DNA of 64,000 nucleotides, from positions 405,001 to 469,000 of the forward strand of contig JAQFVV010000151.1 in assembly GCA_028023455.1 (NCBI GenBank), in the 5' to 3' direction. A program made the translations under genes and the position numbers. Each line of letters opens with the position of its first letter. Position 1 is the first letter of the stretch. This document shows, in pieces, positions 1 to 11,659 of the stretch. The notes below the pieces were generated by a model, which had not been told where the DNA came from, made no database searches, and worked only from the letters and a program-made list of their open reading frames with translations. The stretch comes from Epiperipatus broadwayi. Taxonomy: Eukaryota > Onychophora > Udeonychophora > Euonychophora > Peripatidae.

Positions 1-310
1 CATTCCGGACAATCCTACCATCGTATGTAGAGAGAGACATGACCTCAAAAGAAAGATCAAAGAGGCTTTATTTATCTCTCGCGACAGCGATGCCATAAAC
101 AGGAAGGACACGTGTTTTTCTCTATCAAAAAGATGGAATTAGCATATTTGCATAAATTTAAACGTAAGCAAGCTATGATTATGAAGGCAAGATCCTTTGA
201 AAGCGCTCAGCTGTTTTAATATTTTTAGTTAGCTATTTGTATTTGTATTAACAGCTTTTGGGAGCAGTTGCGCCGCACACGCACTTGTGCTTGAATTCCA
301 TATTTTTCTT
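1..310 (+). mobile_element. Penelope-like element, 3' end with GIY-YIG C-terminus
   Basis: Positions 2-142 form an open frame of 46 codons plus a TAG stop. It runs in from the left edge, so the start lies outside the window. The frame reads IPDNPTIVCRERHDLKRKIK, then EALFIS, INRKD and a final LSKRWN. The pattern of a basic helix, 'KIKEALFI', 'NR' and a terminal 'LS..W' is what I expect at the end of the GIY-YIG endonuclease of Penelope-like retroelements, which nicks the target before reverse transcription. After the stop comes a 3' segment holding the motif GTTGCGCCGCACACGC (about 267-282). A second copy of the whole block lies inverted at 58896-59174, with the same 141-nt coding tail, so this is a repeated element and not a host gene. 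The family call rests on motif memory, not a search. Confidence 0.72.
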
Positions 311-574
311 AAATATATCTTTCTTTTCTTTTTGTTTTAACAATAGGACACTGTTAGTATTGTTTAATAATAGTGATAATAAAATATTGAAATAAGGAAC
401 TGAAGAAACGCAAAAAGGTTTCCTTGCCTTTTCTCTACATTTGACAGTAGTGATCTCTATCTTTCTTTAGCCCATTGCAATAACATGAATTTAGCCAGTG
501 AACATTGAATCACTGTGAGTGAAGAGAAAGCATCATTGTTTAATACAATAAAATAAGAAATCATGTGTTCATTT
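311..574. other. AT-rich spacer, nothing recognised
   Basis: Short AT-rich stretch between the Penelope-like 3' end and the RTE-like LINE. I see no open frame, repeat or RNA-like structure that I can support. Confidence 0.5.
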
Positions 575-2535
575 TATTGATTATCATCATCATTTTTTAA
601 CTATTAGTAAGACACTGTAGGATGAAGTTCTCTCCAAGTTTAACCCAGTTTTCCCAATATCTAGCCTCTCTTTTTGACATCATATCAACAAATTCTATAT
701 TTCATTTACCCATCTCACTTATGGTTTTTTTCTAGGTATTTTAAAATCTTTTGGAATCCAATTTTAAATTTCAATTATCCCTCTATTAGCATCTGTATTA
801 ACAATCTGATCAAGGTATTTATAATTGTTAATTTCTTCTAATTAATGATTGACAATCTTCATTTTTTTTCTTCTGAGAAAATCCACTGAACATTACATTA
901 TTCCTACTTTCTTCTTTTCATCTAAAAGCTTCTGCAACATTTCCCGAAGCATTACTTGTAAAAACGACATCATCTATAAAATAAAGATGATTTAAATAAT
1001 ATCCATTTTCATTTGATCCACAAAATGATGCTTTTTAGTAAAGCTGCTGCAACAAATATTCAAGATATTTAATCATTTCGTTTGCTCCTCAATATTAATC
1101 CTAGTGCCTTCATGTAACCTAATCATTGTTGTTGCATTTTCATAAATATTCTCCAGAATGTAATATCCCAATCACTGTAAAAATGGTTATAGAATCAAAT
1201 GGCTTTTCATAGTTTACAAAATGGCAACACACATTTATTGAGTCTTATTATAGCTTCCCTCAATCCTTTGATATAATTCACTGTGCTAAAACCATGTTTA
1301 AATCCAGTTTGTTGTTTTGATTGACTGAAATCCAAAGTTCAGTTTAGATGAATTATAATTATCTTGATAAAAATTATGTATACTACCAATAGAAGACTGA
1401 TAGGTCTATAATTTCTAATAACTTTCTTAGCACTTTTCTTAAATATCACAATTTCTACTGCATTCTTCCAATCATTTGATATATCTTTATTTTTTAGACA
1501 TGTTTGGCAACAGTTTCTCTATTTCTTTACTTAATATTTTTAAAATATCAATAATAATTCCATGAATTCTCCACAGCTTTTTCTTTCTTCATAGATTTTA
1601 TTGTATGTCTCACTTCTGTTAAAATAATGATAATTCAAAAGATTTAAAACTGTAGGATATACTTTGTTTTTTTTTAATCTTTATTATTATATAATTCTTT
1701 ATAGAACCTTTCCACATACTTCATGATATCATTTTTATTTTTAATAATAGATCCATTTTTTCTTCTTATTGCAGAAATAAGTTTTCTTCCAATACCAAGA
1801 TGTTTTAGACATTTGAAACATTTATTTTCTTCTATAGCTGTCCTTACCAATTCATGATTATATTTTCTTATATCATTATTAATTATTTTTCACATAATTT
1901 TACAAAAGTCTACATATTCAATTCTTCTAAATGGATCATTTTTAAAAAAAATTATATGCCTTTTTTTCTTCATAAATTTTCCTATGTGAAAAGTTTACCT
2001 GTAAAATAGATTTTTTGTAACAGTTATCTTTCTTGCTCTTCATAACTTAATATCAGTTATCTTCTTAATAATTTTAGTTAAGTCTGAACTATGCTTAAAA
2101 ACTACTTGCTATTGCTTGTTTAACCTTTATCATTAAATATGTTCAACTTATACATGCCTAAAATCAATATACATAGCATTTTAAACCATTTATTGTCACC
2201 TATATGTATCATGATTTATTGATAAGATTCTTATATCTACTTATTATTTAAAAATATTCACATTACTTTTTATTTCAATTTTTATAATAGTTTTTTTTTC
2301 TAAAATATCTTTTGTTATTTTTTTAGATCTACAAATATGTTCATTCCAATTTTTATTTTTATTGCTTTCAATAGCTGTCATTTTTTATTCTTCAGTATCT
2401 TAATAATTTCTAAAATGCACTTTTGAGATCATTGAAAGAACATCTCTTTTTTCTCACCTTTTTGTAAAGCTCAACAATAATTCCCAATGCAACTTTAATG
2501 ATTATAATCCTTTCTAATTCAGAATACTTTTCACA
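575..2535 (-). mobile_element. RTE-like LINE, degenerate ORF (RT, linker and traces of endonuclease)
   Basis: Read on the minus strand, this is a heavily mutated RTE-type non-LTR retrotransposon. From upstream to downstream it shows an endonuclease trace (about 2450-2530), the linker GRKLISAIRRKNGSIIKNK followed by RFYKELYN (about 1690-1800), the RT block QQTGFKHGFSTVNYIKGL (about 1240-1320), a catalytic block YFIDDVVFTS (about 960-1000, with Ala of FADD changed to Ile), and a C-terminal segment (600-770). That last segment closely matches the younger copy at 36641-36971. The lower end has a (GAT)n run on the minus strand (about 580-592), which fits RTE elements that end in short tandem repeats. 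Several frameshifts and stops make it dead. The coding part is about 2 kb, against roughly 3 kb for a full RTE ORF. Confidence 0.78.
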
Positions 2536-2596
2536 CATAAACATGAATAACATATGTTATTTTAGAGGCAAGTAAGATCAAGCTATTATCTTAGTT

Positions 2597-2701
2597 TTTT
2601 TTCTTCTCATGTGTCATAGCATCAGCTGGGAAGCGAACCCGCCATCCGGGTCAACCACTTGTAAAGCAGCCGTCACTGACCTCTCGACCACCAATGCTTG
2701 A
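2597..2701 (-). mobile_element. tRNA-derived SINE, copy 1
   Basis: One of six related copies in the window. On the minus strand it starts GTCAAGCATTGGTGGTCGAG, contains an A-box-like block and the B-box GGTTCGCTTCC, and ends GCTATGACACATGAG plus a short A-tail. It is flanked by direct repeats CTATTATCTTAGTTTTT (2583-2599 and 2702-2718), a perfect 17-bp target-site duplication. The body is only about 95 bp and consists of the tRNA-like part alone. Confidence 0.85.
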
Positions 2702-2718
2702 CTATTATCTTAGTTTTT

Positions 2719-3300
2719 AATGCATTATTTTGTTAGTTTTTACATTAAAAACAACATTAACTGCTGAAAGAAAACCAAATAGTTACTTTTGGGAGTGATA
2801 AATTAAAAATTACAACAAATTATTTCAGCCTTTTCTAAAAAATTTCAAAAATTCAAAATGGAATTTCACCAAGTTTCTGTGTCTTGCTAATCTTAATCTT
2901 AATAATAGGTTTTACAATATCAGCTTCCATTATTGTACAATATATTTGTTGGGTGCTGTATTCAGATTTATGATGAGTTCCATAAATGGTAGATAGTGTA
3001 ATGATCTGATATGAAAGCCATATGGGATCAACAAATATTTCCTGCAGTCTTATAGGATAGGATGTTGGTTCATCAAAGACTTTATTGCTTCTGATAAACT
3101 GTCTCTTTCCTTTCATTCCTCACTTAAGTTATTGAGGGGTGGTTGTCATGAATCTCTTATATCACTGAACATTTATTTTTATTAACTGTGACAATGGAAT
3201 TGTGAATTTGTGCATTGTAAATGTCCATGCAATTTTAATATTATTTCATGTTGAAAAAATATATTATTTTAAGATTTAGTTGAGCACCAAATTGTAGCAG
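2719..3300. other. AT-rich spacer, nothing recognised
   Basis: No supportable gene. An 87-codon open frame on the minus strand (2853-3116) has no motif I recognise, and in sequence this AT-rich it may be chance or LINE debris. Confidence 0.4.
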
Positions 3301-3319
3301 CAAATTCTCATTGTTTTTT

Positions 3320-4400
3320 GCTCTCCAAATTGATACTGATCTACTCGACTACATACATCTGATTTTATTTTTAGTTGAATCTTTAAACATTGCTTTGATA
3401 TCATGAAAGAATACTGGGATGCCTAGTTGATAAATTGGAGATTCTTTTGATCGGGGGGAAGGGATTTGTGTTAATGCTATTATTATGTAATTTATAAATT
3501 CAATAGGTAATCTAAAACCTTTTATTACTGATCCTTTTTTTAAAACTTTTATTACCATTTGTCTTTTCAATTTCTTATTTGGTTTTGAAAAAATAGAGGG
3601 GAGGAGGTAAGAAATGAAAAATATGGCCAATTATAAATTTTTTATGGTTGGATTTGAATTCTCATAATAGTATCTAATATTGACTTACAAATTAATTAAT
3701 GCATAATTTTCAATCAACCTCTTCTAATTTGTAATTGACAAATTTGTTTGGATTTTTATTTTTGTCTTAAAAAATTTTAAATGTCTTTACTTTTTTTTAA
3801 AAAAAAAAGTGACAGAGAATGGGGATACAGTCAATTGTAAGTATTGTCAATTTTAATGAAAACAAGAATTGTCAGCTACATTCAGTACAAATTACCCCCC
3901 CCCCCAATAAAAATGAACTGGCTGGCTTTGAAACAACAAACACAACAAATTAAAAGCTTAAAATGAAACATTTCTTATTTCTTTAGATTCTCTCTGTCCA
4001 ATAGTTGCTTTCTTCTTTTTTTTTTCACACACAAAAAAAGGCATCACCACTTTGTATGGATCATGTAATTTGGCATGGATGGACAATGCAAAATCGCTCT
4101 AAACTTCCTTAACTTCATAGATGATCTAAGGTCTAAATGAAAAATGGAAGGAAGAGTATTTTGACATTTTAAAAAAATAATAATAATAAAACAATTTAAA
4201 AGAATTACTCCAAGTTTAATGTTTACCATCCTTTTTTAAATAAAAACAAAACATTTTAACAATATCAGTGAAAAACACGAAAGTGTATTTTTGAATTAAT
4301 TGCCAAAAAATAAACAAGGAGTATTTCTCGGGAAATATTTCATTTTTATCTTTTATTTTACAAACCTATATTTTAGGTACATAAGAATTTTAATGGATTA
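3320..4400 (+). mobile_element. R1 long inverted-repeat element, partial copy (left arm and core)
   Basis: This stretch is colinear with 51323-52690. Both begin with a diverged TTGATACTGATCTA-like terminus, then share 'CATGAAAGAATACTGGGATG' (3400-3422 and 51400-51418), a block ending 'GGGGA...ATATGG', the block 'CTGGCTTTGAAACAACAAA' (3920 and 52035), and the tail 'TTTTAGGTACAT' (4371 and 52678). Unlike the second copy, it shows no right inverted arm, so it looks truncated. It contains no convincing protein. A 93-codon minus-strand frame at 3349-3630 lies in the arm and is probably accidental. The element class is not known. Confidence 0.65.
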
Positions 4401-6260
4401 ATTATCCCCAAAATAATTCCTTACCTAGATACAGTGTTTTAAAGAAATAATTAAAGATTAAATCAACTGTAGACGGCCAAGTAGATTGGTACCTTCAAAT
4501 CTTTTGATAATGTTTTATGTCTTCTGACCAATTTTCATAGTCAAATCTTTCATAATTAAAATTTTTTTTCATCTTTGTATTTTATGTACTGTTTCACATA
4601 ATAAAATATTTTTACACACTATTTCACATAATAAAACATTAAAACTGTAGTTTATATAGTTTTTTCATATGTTCTTACAATAAGATTATAATATATAAAC
4701 CAATAAAATATCACGATCGTATTATCATCATACGTATTGTAGTTTTAGCAACATATATTTCTTTCATCATCTATATTAAGCGCTATCATCTGGTATTTAT
4801 TACTTCCTAAAAGCTAACTGTAAGTAGCATAAGGATGGTGAAAGAAAAATATATATTGTAAAAGATGATAATGTGTATTTCATTTGTTCTAATTTTGATT
4901 GAAGAAGTTCTGGAGTTAGTCTTAAAGCTTTTAAAATAATTAACAAAATTAAAAGCATAAAATTTAAAGTTAAAAGAATGTCAAGTATTGATTCATTTTG
5001 TTCTTAGAAAAAAATTGAAAATCTCAGTACCTACCCTGATATATTCTCTATTATAATTCATTTTTAAAATTAATTACATTGTCTTCTCAATTTAAAAAAA
5101 AAAAACACACACACACACACACAACGCTCTCTAGTAGAAATAATTTATTAAGTATCACGTGATATTTTTCGTTTTATTATGCATTTATATATTATACTTA
5201 ATTATTTATAGCTTTATATATAATTTGAATGTTAATATAAGTTGAAAAAATAAAGGGTATTGAAAATTTTATAAATCCTGAGGCATTTTTAATAAAGTTT
5301 TTGTTATCTCATCAAATATTTTTTACATTCTTTAATAACAACTTTACAAAATCTTTAAATACTGTATTCAATATTAAATTGAAACTAGAAAATGAAATTT
5401 AACTAAACTAAAGTTCAGTTATTAATTTGTAAGAAGTTCCATCTCTAACATCAATTGTGAATTTTATAAATGCCGCATTGTATTTGTTAAAGCTGTCTCA
5501 TGCAAATTTTTGATATCTATCTTTATCAGACATCGAATTATTTTGGTCAACTAAATGGCAACTCTTTTCACTTTCATTATTATCCTATTGAGGGATATTT
5601 AGAGAAAGGAGGTAAAAAATAATATTTTTTTGTTATATTTCTTGATTCTAGCAACTTATTACTTCATATGTATAAATTGTTTACAAGTTATGTTATTCCA
5701 CATAAAATTTCAGATTGCGTCGAATGGATATCAACTGTTTGTGGGTTCAATTCTCCTATAAAGAACTACTTTAAGAGTTATTATTTATGCTGAAGTATCC
5801 TTTACCAAAAAGATGTTATAGGTCCAGAAAAAAAAACGAGTGGATATATTATTCACTTTTGCAACGCGATAAATATTCTCTCTAAAGCTCCCTTCATCAA
5901 CATTTGAATTAATCACCCACTATTTTGAAATGTAATCAACTTAAGACTTTAGGTATCCTATAAAACCAGTCATTAAAACATTTTTCACTAAGTGTAAGAT
6001 GCAATTTATTTCAGAAAGTTAAGAATATCAATTGTTAATACTGTCTTTCTTAATTGCATTAATACTTATCTTATATTTCATTAATCAATAACCATTTCCT
6101 GTATTCAATTTATAATGAACAGTACAATTTTGAAATATATTTTTTCTTTTTTAATCTAAATATAATCAAATTCTGATATACTTTCATGTGGATGTTTCCA
6201 TTCCCTTTAGCATTTTTTTTTTTCAAATAAAAAATTCATAATATACAGTTTTTCTTTTCA
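4401..6260. other. AT-rich stretch; only an (AC)n microsatellite
   Basis: Holds a short (AC)n run at 5105-5123 and a local tandem duplication of TTTCACATAATAAAA (about 4590-4640). Around 5700-5765 a B-box-like GGGTTCAATTCTCC is visible, but no tRNA fold or A-box supports it. No gene recognised. Confidence 0.5.
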
Positions 6261-6261
6261 T

Positions 6262-6770
6262 AAAAACTTCACAAGCCTGTGCCTTCTTTCATTTCTACTA
6301 CCGTAACCAAATTTATTTACAGCTCCTTGATCCTTCAATTATTATCCAATTCTAGTATTAAAGTTTCCCATGATAATTTCAAAATGTTTAATCTGATCAA
6401 AAACATTTTCTATATTTATATAGAAATTCTCTACTTTTTATTGGAGCATAAACCTGAATTATCTGAATTTATTATCTTCTATTGATTTTAATAAATTTTG
6501 CCACTCTGTCTGTTAAACTATCAATCTCCATATTGTTCTTATTCCAATTTTTTTTTATTTATAATGAATTTCAGTCCACTTATATCTTCAATATTTGTGC
6601 CTTTGTACTAAAGTACATGTTTCCTTTTTAAATCAATTGTCTTATTACCTTTTCTTCTAATTTTGTAAAGTCCAACAATATCCCAGTTAATATTAGATTT
6701 CTCTTCCAATTCGTGCAATTTTCTTTTTCTTGAAAATGATCTATGCAATTGTAAAAATTTGTCCTCAATG
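6262..6770 (-). mobile_element. RTE-like LINE fragment, endonuclease domain
   Basis: Minus-strand conceptual translation, with two or three frame changes, gives NWDIVGLYKIRRKGNKTI near 6655-6710, then 'KGTNIEDISGLKFIINKK' (about 6540-6610), and 'KIIMGNFNTRI'-like residues near 6330-6375. This is the order of the apurinic-type endonuclease of RTE LINEs: 'DIVGLSETRRKG', a central 'GVGFIINKK' and 'IIMGDFNAKIG'. That domain cuts target DNA for target-primed reverse transcription. The catalytic Glu of the 'SE' motif is replaced here (Y-K). No RT domain follows, so this is a fragment independent of the copy at 575-2535. Confidence 0.72.
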
Positions 6771-7355
6771 GCAGCTATAATCAGGGGATTTTTTTGTATC
6801 TTCCAACTCTGCCTACTAACTGCTGTTCGTGATTAAAAGCTTTACAGCTTCCTGGCAATAAATGTATAATTACTTTTGCCTATCATAACTCCAAATATCC
6901 ATTTTAAAAAAAGATCATTTACAAGTACATTCATCCTATCATCCTATCATAAAGAAAACTTAACTAATATTTCAGGCAATTGAGAAAAAAGATCATAGCA
7001 TTTTTTCATCTTAAACATAAAAATAAAAGTTGTAAACTCACCATGCAGGCTAATGCATGTTGGTAAGCAGCCTTCCATATTTATTTATTATATGAATAAT
7101 CACATAGTAATAACAGCTTCATGACAAGAATGTATAAAATGGATTTCTTTTTGATTTATTTAAAGCCTCAAAGATGAATCAATGGTGCTGCTTTCAGTTG
7201 ACAATAAATTCCTTTCTGCAGTGGGTATATTACTACATTTTTATGATCAGTACATAATCTGACTATTTTTAATTTATTTTGAGATCTTAATTTTCTTGCT
7301 AAAATTATTATATATCCTTAATATTGGATAGTTAGCTAGATAGAAAAACTTTGGG
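6771..7355. other. AT-rich spacer, nothing recognised
   Basis: No open frame, repeat or RNA signature that I can defend. Confidence 0.5.
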
Positions 7356-7361
7356 GAAAAA

Positions 7362-7432
7362 TACTTGAGCTCCCTTTAAAATTGAACCCAAAGTCTCAAA
7401 TATAGCAGGCAAATACACTAACCACTACTCTT
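7362..7432 (-). repeat. tRNA-like pseudogene or SINE remnant
   Basis: The minus strand reads GAGTAGTGGTTAGTGTATTT, an A-box-like arm, followed about 25 nt later by TTTGGGTTCAATTTT, a B-box-like T-arm. The T-stem pairs poorly and the acceptor ends do not match, so a working tRNA is unlikely. It differs from the six-copy SINE family. Confidence 0.35.
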
Positions 7433-7594
7433 TTATGTCTTTGTTTTGAAGCAATATTTAGATATGCTTCATGGATAATTTTAAAAAGTCAATAGGAATT
7501 AAAAAGTCAATAGGAATTTTAAATTAGATATTGCCAGCAATTTTTAATAAATAACAATTGTAATGAATAAAATTTATAAACACTTTATTTTCAC

Positions 7595-7735
7595 CAATGC
7601 TATATATACACAAATACCAAAACTGCATTAGGAGCAAAGCTTTAACATATCAGTCAAAAGCATGCCAATCATTATAGCACTGTTAATGTTAATAAAGCTT
7701 TGCTCTTAATAAAGTTTTTGTATTTGTATATATAA
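7595..7735. repeat. Small palindromic (MITE-like) element
   Basis: Arms 'ACAAATACCAAAACTGCATTA' then 'GGAGCAAAGCTTTA' (about 7610-7645) are mirrored by 'TAAAGCTTTGCTCTTAATAAA' then 'TTTTTGTATTTGT' (about 7691-7728). The element has short inverted arms around a 50-nt centre and no coding potential. A 19-bp tandem duplication (AAAAAGTCAATAGGAATT) lies just upstream at about 7481-7517. Confidence 0.55.
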
Positions 7736-7739
7736 TAAA

Positions 7740-8560
7740 TAATAATTACATACATAAGTATATGCATAAATAAATGTATATTAAAACAAAATGTGTATTT
7801 TATTAATAATTATAAGTGGAAATGACATTATTTATAACAAGTAATTAAATTCTTATAAACAGATCAATTAATTAAAGAGATAAATATCTGATGTAATTTA
7901 GTATGATAATCCCTTTCAAAGATTAAGTTGAGATTGAACAAATAAACCATGGACCAAAATGGAGTTCAGGAGTAATCTCACATCAATAGATCATTATATT
8001 GAAATGACTGATGATGGATCCAATTTTGCTGATGAGTCAGTCAACTCCAGGAATTGTAATTAGGGGTTATAAATCACTATAATGATTGTTGCTGAATTAT
8101 TATCACTGAAGTGTTTTAATTGAAGTTTGTGTGGCTGATTAATCTTTGGTTGTAATTCCATTGTATTTATTATGCTTGGTGTTGAAAAAATGTCATGCAA
8201 GAATAAAGAAGCCACAATCTGTTTCACTCTGGCCAGCTGGCTGAGTGCAGGTCAAAAGTCCATAGAGAAGTATGGAATTGAGCTGGAAGCTAATGTAGAA
8301 ACATCTTAAGGAATGCTGTATCAGTTGTATGCCTATCCTTCAAATGTCTACTGCCTTGTGGAAACCTGGATAACAGCACCATCAATCAACAAGTAAACCA
8401 CCATCTGATGCAGTCCAGTGAATTAAGACCAAAATGATTAAAGCCAGCCACTACCATAGCTATGGTAGAACAAATGAAATCCAGTAAAAATACATTAATA
8501 TGTAAAGTTTGAGCTCAAACTCTTAGTCATGAAAGGAAATGGGTATGAACTTTAAAATTA
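7740..8560. other. Unassigned; somewhat GC-richer at 8200-8480
   Basis: The 8200-8480 part stands out from its AT-rich surroundings by base composition and looks like old transposon or exon debris, but all six frames are broken and no motif is recognisable. Confidence 0.35.
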
Positions 8561-8569
8561 GATTATTGT

Positions 8570-8788
8570 AATTGTAAATTAGTGATCAGGCTAATAAACA
8601 TGTGCTTTACAGATTTTAAACACTTAAAATTGTCCCATACTTAAATGTTTGGATTAAAAAGATAGATGGATTCATTCTATCTTTTCATAAAGATTTTATC
8701 TTGTGTTTGAGAATGAGAGTATTCATTTACGTATAGTTTAAAATCTGTAAAGCACATGTACATTAGCCTGATCGCTTATTTACAATTT
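8570..8788. mobile_element. Palindromic MITE-like element with ~48-bp inverted arms
   Basis: The left arm (about 8571-8620) contains GATCAGGCTAATAAACATGT and GCTTTACAGATTTTAAA. The right arm (about 8737-8787) is its reverse complement with few changes. The centre holds a further hairpin, AAAAGATAGATGG over TTCTATCTTTT (8657-8687). No protein is encoded, which is typical of non-autonomous inverted-repeat elements. Confidence 0.75.
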
Positions 8789-8799
8789 ATTAACATAGT

Positions 8800-9280
8800 G
8801 CTATATAAATAAATACCTTGTTAAAAATATATTATTATAAATATCTAGTATTTATCTCCATTATACTAAAAGGTATTTTATAAATTGTTATTATTGATCT
8901 TGGGTAATAATATGTATCTGTTTGTAAATGAGTATGATAGGGGATTACTATTTCTTTTATTTGATCATGCCACAATTCGGTCAGTATAAATCTAAGAAGA
9001 GTAAATTTTCTTTTAAAGAATTAGCTTTTTATCTCCTTGGCCAAGCTTATAAAAACTTAGTATTTTAAAACCAGTCATTTAATTGTCAAAATAATAATTT
9101 AATCATAGCTTGATGGAACCTGAATAGGATACAAACAAGCTGCACAAACTGAATAAATTGTCATTTTATTATTTTTTAATAGTTTACAGTTTTAAGTAAA
9201 CTATCCCCCAGATTTGAGGAAAGATAATAGAATGTAATGATATAATTAAGATGATATAAGTTTAATTTGGGGTTGTTTGT
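8800..9280. other. AT-rich spacer, nothing recognised
   Basis: No supportable feature before the hAT MITE. Confidence 0.5.
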
Positions 9281-9781
9281 CTCTAGATCAGGGGTGGGCA
9301 TTTGTTTTGGCTTGAGGGCCATGGAGGTTGGCAAAGGACAGCATCAGGGGCCACTATATGAAAGCGAAGGGCCACATCTTTTTTTCATGTTATAGTAAAT
9401 ACAATGCTTTATTCCTTGTATTACCAAAGAAATATTTGTTTGTCCATTCTTCATTTTAAACACATGACATTCATCACCGATTTTACAATTTTGCAGAGGG
9501 TTCATGGTTTCTCTAAAGTTGGAAATGTATATATTTGCTAATGCAAAGACAAAATTGAAATTAATCAGATCAACTGGAAAAGCACTTTACATCGTATCTA
9601 CACTGCACATGTGTATTAAGTGGCCATCCTAGTGGAAAATACGAGATGACTCTTCGTTTGCGCATGGGAAGGAAATCTCAGTTCAAGGCAATTTTTCTGA
9701 TTGTCTTGGCAGGCCACATAAAAACTCTTAGCGGGTTGCATGTGGCCCTTGGGCCACTATTTGCCCACCCCTGCTCTAGAT
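9281..9781. mobile_element. hAT-type MITE with TIRs and perfect 8-bp target duplication
   Basis: The element spans 9289-9773 (485 bp). It begins CAGGGGTGGGCA and ends TGCCCACCCCTG, which are perfect 12-bp terminal inverted repeats. The flanks 9281-9288 and 9774-9781 are both CTCTAGAT. An 8-bp duplication and a CAG...CTG terminus are diagnostic of hAT elements. Subterminal 'GGGCCA' blocks appear near both ends (about 9316, 9352, 9369, 9751). No transposase is encoded, so it must have been moved in trans. The right end of the hAT remnant at 56050-58049 is TACCCACCCCTG, close enough to suggest the same transposase lineage. Confidence 0.92.
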
Positions 9782-9789
9782 GAAAGTCA

Positions 9790-10590
9790 TTTGCACACAT
9801 TTTGTTTATTCATAAATGATAGCGATACCATTAATGGTTGGCAATTACTTACATTCATTATTTTAGTTGGAGCTGTAGTATGTGATAGATGAAAATTCCT
9901 ACCATATATTATATGCTTTGTGTGTCTTGGAATATATCATTTGCAATTGTTGAGCCCTCTCATGCTTAGTACTTCTGACAGTAGTAGGCACATTCCTATC
10001 ATATGGCATATTCCTAGTTCACATGTATTGGTTAATTCATAAAGAATGTAACATAGATGCTGTTTTTTCTGTCTCTTACATTTACTTATATAAGGTTTAG
10101 TTATTTACCTACATTACAGCCTGAATGTACTTATGGTAGTACAGTTCTTTAAATAGTTTATGAATGATTCATCATAGTTAATGAATTTTGCATATCCTCA
10201 AACTGTATCTGTATTAAATCTTAAAACTGTGATAATCAGTAGTTGTGATTGTTAGTCTTTGCAGTGAGTTTATATCTGTTCAGAAACAATTAAAAATCTA
10301 TTATACCACATCCTGTTTTGAAAATTGATAGGGCAGTGAAAAAAACATGTAAATTAAATCCCAGGTGAAAGAAAAGTAACAAACTACTGTTTCATGGGGA
10401 TTGTGGTCTGTTATGTTATTGTGTGTGTTTTTAAAATGTATATACGTGAATAAATTGCAGTATATCATTATCTGTAGCATTTGTCATTATTTTGCAATCA
10501 ATAAGTTAGGGTATGAAAGAGCCTCATGTATCTAGCTGATCTTAGCAGGCCATAAAAAGAAAAAGTATTTGATGATGTGATGTCAGAATG
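9790..10590. other. Unassigned AT-rich stretch
   Basis: No coding or structural feature that I can support. Confidence 0.45.
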
Positions 10591-10595
10591 TGTAG

Positions 10596-10845
10596 ATCCA
10601 ATAAACATCACATGATCACCATTTCTTATGCTTGCTTATAACTGTTATTAGATCCTAAGATCTAGGTGCAGTGCTCTCAGATCCAAGGCTCCTCACTGAC
10701 AAAGACAACAAGTCAGAAAGTCTGGGAATATTGGATGAGTAGGCACTAGATAGGAATTTTATGCACAAGCCTTCTGGCATCCATTGATTACTCTGGCTTG
10801 CACTGAGTGGAAATATGTATAGAGAGTTTTGCCTGTTTTAATGTG
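10596..10845 (-). repeat. Family A repeat, long copy
   Basis: Shares with 55163-55360 the blocks 'GATCCTAAGATCTAG', 'TTGGATGAGTAGGCA', 'TTTTATGCACAAGCCTTCTG' and 'CATCCATTGATTACTCTG'. It ends in AGTTTTGCCTGTTT, the complement of the terminus seen at 52178. The lower end, CCAATAAACATCACATGATC, is the other terminus (complement at 52337-52354). This defines both ends of a short dispersed repeat of about 180-250 bp without coding capacity. The strand follows the clean copy at 52178-52354, taken as plus. Confidence 0.75.
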
Positions 10846-10849
10846 TAGA

Positions 10850-11650
10850 TCCCATGAAAATTTCCCTTAGGTGATTTGTATGTGAGCTGTACATTTTGAC
10901 AGTTACAGTATATATGCATATATGCTAAGATTTCAGCCAAAGGTAGCAAAATTTTCTGTCCCAGCAATTTTGTTTGGTTATTCCTCTGAAGCACTATTAT
11001 CACATCTTATCATAATATATATAAATGCAAATCTTTCTAATTTAAATAATATTTCCAATTTTTCAACATTAATCCATTTACTTTTTGACAATATTTCTAA
11101 CCCTATTGTTGTTTTGGTATATATTTAATTCACTACACATTTTTAAAATCATATATTCCTTTTTTTTCTTTAGTTAATATTATTATGCTTTAATAATTTT
11201 ACATATTAAAATTTCTAGTAAATATTTGATAAATAAACAACATCACGAGTTTATTAATAATTATAAAACCTGGAGTTTGCTTTTGCCAGCAGATATATTC
11301 GCAATAATGATAAAAATCAGACTAATAAAGCTTAAATTATATTATGTAGATATAAATTTAAATGCAGATTACTGTATATATAATCTGTATTTAAATATAA
11401 ATAATATATATACTCTATATCATTATACATATATATTCATTAAAAACAAATGATTGGATTTTTTTGTTAAAAAATAATACATTAATTAAAATATAATTTT
11501 GCAATTAGTAAACATCATTCAGAAAGTGACTAATTTATAGGCATAGACATATACACAAAGGTAATTAAAAGATAATGAAAACCAAAAACAGAAAAATGAA
11601 AAATATTCATTATACCGTTTCTTATAAGTTTTTGAATAAATACAAAGCTC
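10850..11650. other. AT-rich stretch, nothing recognised
   Basis: Several open frames of 68-75 codons exist (for example 11226-11453), but they are low-complexity in Ile, Asn and Tyr and carry no motif. Confidence 0.4.
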
Positions 11651-11659
11651 AAACTTTAG

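Noticed and set aside
5700-5765. tRNA-like B-box GGGTTCAATTCTCC
   Set aside because: No A-box or acceptor stem; a single B-box word is not enough.
8030-8060. CTGATGAGTC, a hammerhead-like core word
   Set aside because: No GAAA partner and no closing stems.
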